Shown: piece by piece, positions 57,101 through 64,000 of the stretch
How positions within the stretch are numbered: the first letter of the stretch is position 1
How the letters are laid out: the number at the start of each line of letters is the position of its first letter
Assembly: GCA_963795715.1 (NCBI GenBank)
Contig: CAWCIY010000002.1
Coordinates: 1,364,001-1,428,000, forward strand
Direction: 5' to 3'
DNA: 64,000 nucleotides
DNA from: JAFEDN01 sp963795715
GTDB taxonomy: Bacteria > Pseudomonadota > Gammaproteobacteria > Coxiellales > Coxiellaceae
Notes under the pieces: generated by a model
Told to the model about the DNA's origin: nothing
The model's database searches: none
What the model saw: only the letters and a program-made list of their open reading frames with translations
Made by a program: the position numbers and the translations under genes

Positions 57101-57508
57101 TTATCGGAAAGGAATTAATTTTCCTTCCGGTGGTTCTTTTGGTTTTATATCGGCTTCGCCTGCGGAAAAAAAGATGGGCGGGAATTTTGATTTTGCTGCC
57201 AGCATTCTCTCTTTAAAATGCGTTCCCTCCGGCAGGTCCGGAGTGTAATTTTTTAGCGTCTGAAATGCCGCCAATAACGATTCTTTTTGTGATTCGGAAA
57301 GAATTAATATCTCATCACCTTTTTTTGTCGCTGCGTTTAATTTATCCGGATTAACGGTAAACCACTGCTCTTGCCGCTCTTCAGGAGTTAGCATTTGATA
57401 ACAATCGGCCGGCAGCGTCCAAAAATCTTCCGCTTGTACCTCATGATCAAAAATTTTCTCCAGTTTCCCGATCATCGCACCCACTTCAAATATTCCTAAA
57501 ATATCCAT
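57101..57508 (-). CDS. Small unknown protein between two giant receptor genes
   Basis: 135 residues from the ATG at 57508, chosen because GGGAG lies three to eight bases before it rather than upstream of the ATG at 57520. Family not recognised. Charged and soluble; contains WTLPADCYQMLTPEERQEQW, LILSESQKESLLAAFQTLKN and a Pro-rich end (PKEPPEGKLIPFR). Position between two giant genes on the same strand suggests an accessory or chaperone-like role, but nothing in the sequence proves it. Confidence 0.65.
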   Translation of the reverse strand: MDILGIFEVGAMIGKLEKIFDHEVQAEDFWTLPADCYQMLTPEERQEQWFTVNPDKLNAATKKGDEILILSESQKESLLAAFQTLKNYTPDLPEGTHFKERMLAAKSKFPPIFFSAGEADIKPKEPPEGKLIPFR

Positions 57509-57619
57509 AAAATCTCCCAAATTCCTTAATCTACTACAAAACCTGTGTGGCTTCGCGCTCTTCGTGAATATTTCACCATAGCGTTATCCATTATCGAAAT
57601 AACAACGTTAAAATATTTT

Positions 57620-60600
57620 CTAACTCAGCAACGGTGTTTCTATCTGAGGTAGATTTAAATTCAGACCGCTGCTTGCACTGGTTAAGCGCACACTGCTGCG
57701 GCTGCGTGAGCCTTTGGCTTCGGTACGGTTCGATAAAGTTTCCTGCACCGCATCTGCGATTTCCTTCGCTTTATTTCTAATCATTATCGGTGTAACTTCA
57801 GCTTTGTAAAAGCTGGTAAACGTACGCATTGAGCAGCAACGATTGTTCCCGGCCAATTCTTTAGTATGCATCGCAATCGCATCAATGATTCTTTGTTTTT
57901 GCGGTCGGGGAAGAGAATTCCAACGATCCGGCTGGATCACTCCTTTGGTTTCTAACGCGGCGACAATCGTACTGACTGCACCGATGTACTCATTATAATC
58001 ACGTTTGCCGATATAACCTAAACAGCCAGTAATCTTGATCCGTGAAAATATTTCGCGGGCAATCGGTAGCAGTAAAGTATCAGGATAGGTCTCTTGTTCT
58101 GCACCGTCTATCGTCGGTCTGACGTTACGTTGTAAACTTAATGAATGTTTATATTTCAGTGCAAAAAACAACAATCCGATCACACCACTCGCTACCGCAC
58201 TGATGATAGCGTTGCGAATGACCTCCGACGTGCCACCAGCCGAATGGCTGCCCGATTGAAATACCACGTCGGCGGGTTTAGGGCAACCGGCACAGCTCAT
58301 GCGGCTATCCCAAACGGATACCTGAAAACCGGGGCTTAGGCTGGAATTATCCGCGGTAAATAGAATCCGATTATCCGTCACTTGCTGCTGAGTAAAGTTG
58401 AAAATCGGTTGTTTGCTTTGGTCATCAATATCGGCAAAAAATCCATGGGACAGATCGCTGATCTTAAATACCAATGTACTCACTGGAAACCGTGTACTCG
58501 AGGCTTTTAAATTCACACTGCCTATTTGCACTGTTTCACGTGATGCGATGCTCAGATAAGCCCGATCCAAAGTCGGCGGCGTATCAAAATCTACTCCACA
58601 ACTGAACGTGCCGATCGCCCCTTTCGGTTGACCATCACTGACAGTCAAATAACAGCTTGGCGCTTTGGCTGAACCGTCCGGCACAAACACAATGTCGCCA
58701 TGCGTCACTTGACTCTGGCGAAAGCTGGGAATGGGATAATTCGGGGTGCTTTTTAAGGCAAAATTGCCATACTGCACCGTGCCAGACACCGGCGTAAACA
58801 CCATGTCGTCAGCCGGCGCTTGATTGCTCGCTGCTTGTAACATCTCTGGCGTCAACGGCAGGGTTTCTCCTTGGTTGATGGGCAAATGATTATTCAGCAG
58901 TAATAAAGTATGAGTTTCCTGCGCATCCGTGGATAATCCCGTGCTACTATCCAACACCACTAAATCTCCATCGGGTGGGAGGGTGCTATTATCATGCACA
59001 AAAAGAATACTCTGCTGGAAAATCTCTTTTTGATTAAACCACGTGATCCCTACTCCCGGCGCACTGCGCCTTTCATATTGCCCGTGAGTCATTTCCATAG
59101 GCAGAAACTGTAATGTCTCCAGCGCCTGGTCCGAACGAGTTGCCAACAAATTGTCTGTAGTTAACACCATCGCCTGGCCTTTGCTCACCGCAAATTGATT
59201 ATTTTGTAAAATGGGTTTCACTAAATAATTAATGCTGGCAGGTTGCGGCGAGGTGCTGACGCGTCCGTCGCTGACCGAAACTGCATAAGTCGGCGCATCG
59301 GTTCCTTGCTGATAAAATAACACCGCCTGATCCATAATTTGCTGTTGTTGAAAACTCGTGTCTAAGGAGAGGACGGATTGAAAATCTTTTTCCGGCACAA
59401 TAAAGTGGCCGTTGCTGATATTGGTGATAATAAACATTAATTGCGGATCAGTGATGCCCGCATGAGTTGCCAACAAATTATCCGTCGTCAGCGTGACCGT
59501 TTGCCCCTGACCGATTTTCAATTGATTGTTCACCAGGATCGGCAACGGATCAAAATCAATGACAGCGAATTGCGGTGAGGTGCTGAGACGTCCATCGGTC
59601 ACTACAATGGCGTATGCCGGCGATTGGGCTGAACCATCCTGAGTAAACTGCACCAATCCATCGGTGATGTTTTGCTGTTGGAAAGTTTTGAGAGGAAACT
59701 GGGGCGCACTGATCAAACTAAAATTACCGTGTGTAAGTTGGGAAATCACAAATTGTAAGGTGTCGTTCGATTTCCCCGGATGCATCGCTGCCAGATCAGA
59801 TGAAGTGAGGATGATGCTCTGACCTTGATTAATGCGCAGACTATTATTCAACAGCAAGGGAGTGGTGTCAAAATCAATCTGAGCTGAAGCGGGTGGAGTC
59901 GTAATGCGTCCATCTGTCACTGACACACGATAAGCCGGAGCCAGTGTTGAATTATCATGCGTGAATTGAACCCTTCCATCGGTCACATTTTGTTGATAAA
60001 AATTGGTGATCGCTTGATTTGGTGAATTACTCCAACTGAACTGACCGTGTTGCACCTCGCTGAGGTTAAACACTAAAGCATTGGCTGGGCCGGTCGTATG
60101 AATTGCACTCAGACAGGAAGAATCTAAAATCACCCGCTGACCTTGATTGATAATTAACGTATTGTTGACCAATATCGGATTAGCGTCAAAATCAATGCGT
60201 GCAGACTGCGGTGATGTCTTAATTCGCTGATCGGTGACGGAAACCTGATACACCGGCGCCGAGGTGGAATTATCATGCGTAAACTGAATGTGTTGATCCG
60301 TGATATTCTGCTGATAAAATTGCAACAAAGATTGGTCGGGATAGGTAACGACATTAAATTGGCCATGAGTGATGTTGTTTATGACAAATAATAAAATACT
60401 ATCCTCTCCAGTAGGATGAGTGGCAGACAACATCTGTGCATTGAATATTACCGTTTGCCCTTGGTTAATCACTAAAGAATTATTTTGCAAAATCGGCGTG
60501 GCGTCGAAATCGATGACTGCCGGTTCAGCCGCTGAACTCAAACGGCCATCGGTCACCATTACCTTGTAAGCTGGTGGTGAAGTAGAATTATCATGGGTAA

Positions 60601-63268
60601 ATTGCACAGACTGATCGGTGATATTTTGTTGGTAAAGATTTATGATAGCTTTGGTGGGTGAATCAATAAAACTGAATTGACCGTGTTGCACGTCGCTAAT
60701 ATTGAATAACAAAGCATTAGGTTCTCCCGTAGCATGAGAAGCGCCAAGCATTTCCGCATTAAAAATTACCCGCTGGCCCTGGTTGATAATTAAAGTGTTA
60801 TTCTCCAAAACCGGAATGGCGTCAAAATCAATCCAGGCCGATTGAGCCGGCGAACTGACTCTGCCATCAGTCACAGAAACAATATAACCCGGAGCAAGCA
60901 CTGAACCGTCATGATTGAATTGAATTTGCCCGTCAGTGATGTTTTGCTGGTAAAAAGAAAAAATAGGCTGAGTACTGGTATTGATGAGACTGAAAGTGCC
61001 ATGTTGTACATCGCTCATCACAAATAACAAAGCCAATGGATCGCTGGTGACATGCGTGGCGCTGAGTATTTCCACGCTTAATATCACGAATTCTCCCTGA
61101 TTAATTCTCAACATATTGTTGACGATGATTGGAAAGGGATCAAAATCAATGATACTGGTTTGTGGTGCAGTAGTAATTCTGCCGTTATTCACCGCCACTT
61201 GATAAACAGGCGCATCAGCAGAGCCATCGTGGACAAAACTCACCAGGCCATCGGTAATATTTTGTTGCCGAAAAGTTAAAATAGGCTGATCAGGAAAATT
61301 AAGCCATTGAAATTGTCCGTGCTGTAAGTCGCTGATGATAAACGCTACGTCTTCTTCCTGGCCACCAGTATCCATGGCACTGAGATTTTCAGTAGTCAGC
61401 GCCACCAGTTGTCCCTGGTTAATTATCAATTGATTATTTTTAATTTGCAGAAGATTAAAAGTGATATTAGCGGGCGTTTCACTGACATAGGCAATTCCAG
61501 CAGTACGCACAGTGATGTTATAACTGGGTGCATAAATTGTTCCATCGGGTACAAATTGAATCTCACCTGCAGTAATTTGTTGCTGGGTAAAATTAGCAAT
61601 AGCTTTACCAGGATTACTGGCAAATTCAAATTGTCCATGGGTAAAATTCGATGGAACAAACATCAACGTGTTATTATCGTGATTAAGATCATAAGCTGCT
61701 AGATGGTTGGAGTTGATCAATATGGTTTCATTTGCATACAAAGATAAACTGTTATTAACGAGAACTGGCGGGACATCTCCGAAAACTACATAACTGCGAC
61801 CAACAGCTTTATTATAATTCCAGGCGCCAATCAAAAGGTCTGTCACCTCATCACCATTGATATCCCCTGCCGTGCTGACTGAAAATCCATTAGTATCCCC
61901 AATGGTTTCTCCTTTGAGTTTAAAACCATTGGTTCCATTGAGAGCTGACAATGGTAATAAACCGCCCATTCCCACTTTAAGATGACCGAATATCACATAA
62001 CCGTACCCAGGAGTAATAGTACTCGGAGGAGCATAATAAGTCCCTGGAGATCCAATGAGTAAATCCACATATCCATCGCCATTAATATCCCCTGCTGCAC
62101 TGCCTGAAAGACTACTATAATCACCATTATTTTCGCCATCCAGTTTAAAACCATTGGCGCCACTTAGACTCGATAAGGTGATCACTCCACCGCTGCCTAT
62201 TCCGGGGCCCCCAAATACCACATAGCTACGACCTTTTATACTGCCTCCGGGATACCAAGGAGATCCAATCAGCAAATCCGCATGCCTATCCCCATTAATA
62301 TCGCCCGCAGCACTGACTAAATAACCGCTGTAATCATTATTATTCTCGCCATCGAGTTTAAAACCATTGACACCATTCAGACTTGACAATACGACGATTC
62401 CACTACTTCCTATTCCGGGACCACCAAACACTACGTAGCTACGGCCTTTAGTACTGCCTCCAGGATAACCATAAGCTCCAATCAGCAGATCGGCATGCCC
62501 ATCATCATTAATATCATCTGCTGCACTAACTAATCTGCCGCTAAAATCCCCATTATTTTCACCATCGAGTTTAAAACCATTAGCACCATTCAAGCTCGAC
62601 AAGGCGATCGTTCCACTACTACCCACTCCAGGTCCACCGAACACTACATAAGTGCGGCCTTTACGACTATTAGGCGGATAACTATAAGCTCCTATCAGAA
62701 AATCGGCATGCCCGTCAGCATTGATGTCGCCCGCTGCGCTGACTGAAATACCGCTATAATCACCATTATTTTCGCCATCGAGTTTAAAACCGTTGGCTCC
62801 ATTGAGACTCGATAACGCAATGGTTCCAGTGATACCTACTTCTGGACCACCAAATACCACATAGCTACGGCCTTTATGATTATTCCAATAATGGGCTCCA
62901 ATCAGCAGATCGGCATAACCATCATTATTAATATCTCCAGCGGCTCTGACTGGAAAACCACTAGCATCACCATTATTTTCACCATCCAGTTTAAAACCAT
63001 TAGTGCCGTTCAGACTGGATAAGGCAATCACTCCACTGCTACCGGTTCCAGGACCTCCAAACACCACATAACTGCGACCTTTATTACTGCCTCCCAGATA
63101 ACCAAAGGCACCGATAAGCAAATCAGTATAGCCATCGCCATTGATATCACCGACGGTGCCCACTGAAACACCGCTCTGATCACCATTATTCTCACCATCA
63201 ATTTTAAACCCATTTTGACCATTTAAATCAGCTAAATTAAAAATTGCCGGAAATTGTCCTTGTTTCAT
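57620..63268 (-). CDS. Giant FG-GAP/CSPG membrane protein with eleven CSPG repeats
   Basis: 1882 residues, starting MKQGQFPAIFNLADLNG behind AGGAGGA, the same N-terminus as the receptor kinases at 3-17 kb. It has seven FG-GAP blades (about 1-500), several nearly identical (KLDGENNGD blocks), eleven CSPG repeats (about 505-1670) and a membrane helix at about 1686-1706 (AIISAVASGVIGLLFFAL). The cytoplasmic helical domain (about 1729-1845) contains RCCSMRTFTSFYKAEVTP, which aligns with the CCS motif of the paralogue at 46-51 kb. The end is Ser/Arg-rich. The kinase is absent. The shared start with the kinase receptors shows that the ectodomain module was joined to different outputs. Confidence 0.9.
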   Translation of the reverse strand: MKQGQFPAIFNLADLNGQNGFKIDGENNGDQSGVSVGTVGDINGDGYTDLLIGAFGYLGGSNKGRSYVVFGGPGTGSSGVIALSSLNGTNGFKLDGENNGDASGFPVRAAGDINNDGYADLLIGAHYWNNHKGRSYVVFGGPEVGITGTIALSSLNGANGFKLDGENNGDYSGISVSAAGDINADGHADFLIGAYSYPPNSRKGRTYVVFGGPGVGSSGTIALSSLNGANGFKLDGENNGDFSGRLVSAADDINDDGHADLLIGAYGYPGGSTKGRSYVVFGGPGIGSSGIVVLSSLNGVNGFKLDGENNNDYSGYLVSAAGDINGDRHADLLIGSPWYPGGSIKGRSYVVFGGPGIGSGGVITLSSLSGANGFKLDGENNGDYSSLSGSAAGDINGDGYVDLLIGSPGTYYAPPSTITPGYGYVIFGHLKVGMGGLLPLSALNGTNGFKLKGETIGDTNGFSVSTAGDINGDEVTDLLIGAWNYNKAVGRSYVVFGDVPPVLVNNSLSLYANETILINSNHLAAYDLNHDNNTLMFVPSNFTHGQFEFASNPGKAIANFTQQQITAGEIQFVPDGTIYAPSYNITVRTAGIAYVSETPANITFNLLQIKNNQLIINQGQLVALTTENLSAMDTGGQEEDVAFIISDLQHGQFQWLNFPDQPILTFRQQNITDGLVSFVHDGSADAPVYQVAVNNGRITTAPQTSIIDFDPFPIIVNNMLRINQGEFVILSVEILSATHVTSDPLALLFVMSDVQHGTFSLINTSTQPIFSFYQQNITDGQIQFNHDGSVLAPGYIVSVTDGRVSSPAQSAWIDFDAIPVLENNTLIINQGQRVIFNAEMLGASHATGEPNALLFNISDVQHGQFSFIDSPTKAIINLYQQNITDQSVQFTHDNSTSPPAYKVMVTDGRLSSAAEPAVIDFDATPILQNNSLVINQGQTVIFNAQMLSATHPTGEDSILLFVINNITHGQFNVVTYPDQSLLQFYQQNITDQHIQFTHDNSTSAPVYQVSVTDQRIKTSPQSARIDFDANPILVNNTLIINQGQRVILDSSCLSAIHTTGPANALVFNLSEVQHGQFSWSNSPNQAITNFYQQNVTDGRVQFTHDNSTLAPAYRVSVTDGRITTPPASAQIDFDTTPLLLNNSLRINQGQSIILTSSDLAAMHPGKSNDTLQFVISQLTHGNFSLISAPQFPLKTFQQQNITDGLVQFTQDGSAQSPAYAIVVTDGRLSTSPQFAVIDFDPLPILVNNQLKIGQGQTVTLTTDNLLATHAGITDPQLMFIITNISNGHFIVPEKDFQSVLSLDTSFQQQQIMDQAVLFYQQGTDAPTYAVSVSDGRVSTSPQPASINYLVKPILQNNQFAVSKGQAMVLTTDNLLATRSDQALETLQFLPMEMTHGQYERRSAPGVGITWFNQKEIFQQSILFVHDNSTLPPDGDLVVLDSSTGLSTDAQETHTLLLLNNHLPINQGETLPLTPEMLQAASNQAPADDMVFTPVSGTVQYGNFALKSTPNYPIPSFRQSQVTHGDIVFVPDGSAKAPSCYLTVSDGQPKGAIGTFSCGVDFDTPPTLDRAYLSIASRETVQIGSVNLKASSTRFPVSTLVFKISDLSHGFFADIDDQSKQPIFNFTQQQVTDNRILFTADNSSLSPGFQVSVWDSRMSCAGCPKPADVVFQSGSHSAGGTSEVIRNAIISAVASGVIGLLFFALKYKHSLSLQRNVRPTIDGAEQETYPDTLLLPIAREIFSRIKITGCLGYIGKRDYNEYIGAVSTIVAALETKGVIQPDRWNSLPRPQKQRIIDAIAMHTKELAGNNRCCSMRTFTSFYKAEVTPIMIRNKAKEIADAVQETLSNRTEAKGSRSRSSVRLTSASSGLNLNLPQIETPLLS

Positions 63269-63427
63269 TGTTGTTGTCCTCCTAAAGTTAGGTTTCCACT
63301 ATGGAAACAATTACGTTACTTAGTTTTTAACCCCATCGGGTCAGTGGTTTTTTTAGATTGATTCAAACCACCCGTTGGCGTCTGGCCTTTCTTGGCGTCT
63401 CCACACACTAAAGTCTGGGGCAGCGAA

Positions 63428-64000
63428 CTACTCAAAGGCCGTTGGATAACCGAGCCGGTCATACTGCTGGTTGTGCTGCTGGTGGATGCAGAACTGGAAG
63501 ATAGGGACCTGGTCCACCGGTGCTGAGGTTGATTCGGTAACCGAGCGGGATTCGCTGATGGGCGTCACACCACCCATATTTTGGTTTGACAGGCTTAATA
63601 AATTTTCCAGAGAATACACGATCTCGGGCGTTCGTTCGTACCAGCTTTTGATTCTTCTCGCTAAGGTCGCTAAAGATACCCGCTCCGTGGCTTTTTTCAA
63701 ATAAACATCCAAGGCCAAATCCATCGCTTTTATTGCGGCAGCCAAGTCTGTTTTTCGCTGCATATCGATCTGATGGATCGAAGATTCAGCAAACGTTAAC
63801 GTGATATCTTTTTCTTCGCTTTCTTTTTCCTCTGATCGCGCGCGCCGGGTCAAACCATGTTCTTTTAATAAATCGGTGTGTAATTTTTCATGGGTCTCGA
63901 GCAGTTGAACGGCGATTCTTTTCACCTGGGCTACATCCGCGCTAAGCTTGATTTCGGGCGCTAAAAAATCGCGGCATTCCGCGGAAAACACCAAGCTCTG
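63428..64000 (-). CDS. Partial unknown helical protein, 5' end beyond the window
   Basis: The frame is open to the window edge (QSLVFSAECRDFLAPEIKL...). Only a TTG could start it inside the window, so the true start is probably outside. About 190 visible residues are mainly helical, with a charged stretch RSEEKESEEKD and a C-terminal Gln/Ser-rich tail. The family is not recognised. It is the same strand as, and 159 bases upstream of, the giant receptor gene. Confidence 0.6.
   Translation of the reverse strand, partial: QSLVFSAECRDFLAPEIKLSADVAQVKRIAVQLLETHEKLHTDLLKEHGLTRRARSEEKESEEKDITLTFAESSIHQIDMQRKTDLAAAIKAMDLALDVYLKKATERVSLATLARRIKSWYERTPEIVYSLENLLSLSNQNMGGVTPISESRSVTESTSAPVDQVPIFQFCIHQQHNQQYDRLGYPTAFE

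Noticed and set aside
57620..63268. Regularly spaced DNA repeats that might be mistaken for a CRISPR array
   Set aside because: They lie in frame with a long protein and correspond to FG-GAP blades and CSPG repeats; spacing and identity vary as in protein repeats.

Overview
The window looks like part of an AT-leaning gammaproteobacterial chromosome. A SecB-like chaperone, a type I Wadjet operon, AbiE toxin-antitoxin pairs and an IS982-family relic all fit Proteobacteria. TKL-type (RAF/MLK-like) protein kinases, Sel1 and ankyrin repeats, integrin-like beta-propellers and a C-terminal CaaX box suggest a bacterium living with or inside a eukaryote, for example one of the Legionellales. That placement is inference.

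Left block (about 0.3-19.7 kb, all minus strand): an MLKL-like kinase with Sel1 repeats leads four giant receptor-like kinases. Each receptor has a seven-bladed FG-GAP propeller, one or seven CSPG/cadherin-like repeats, one membrane helix, then an intact TKL kinase. Three of them (3.2-17.6 kb) are recent tandem copies with a unit of about 4.8 kb. Upstream (19.97-23.3 kb) is a three-gene operon of unknown membrane-associated proteins.

Middle (23.3-28.1 kb): a broken IS982-family transposase, an ABC exporter, and a 485-residue unknown protein that may be glycosyltransferase-like.

Defence block (28.08-42.15 kb): two cassettes lie in tandem, separated and bounded by three copies of a 42-bp segment equal to the 3' part of a tRNA-Lys(UUU) gene. 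Each cassette starts with a conserved arm of about 155 bp, then an AbiEi/AbiEii pair, then cargo (an HNH protein in the first; an orphan gene and Wadjet JetABCD in the second), and ends with a conserved left arm carrying a hairpin built from the tRNA segment. No integrase is present. The second AbiEii has an in-frame amber codon.

Right block (42.4-64 kb, all minus strand): three more giant FG-GAP/CSPG membrane proteins in which the kinase is replaced by a shared helical domain of unknown function; one has two propellers and ends in CLVM. Downstream, a SecB-like chaperone is translationally coupled to a UvrD-like helicase with a RelE/ParE-like N-terminus and an ankyrin segment. A small unknown protein and a truncated gene complete the block.

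Working model (inference): the two giant-protein blocks form one family of surface or host-directed receptors with interchangeable cytoplasmic outputs (kinase or helical domain), possibly served by the SecB-like chaperone. The defence cassettes are a separate mobile insertion between them.
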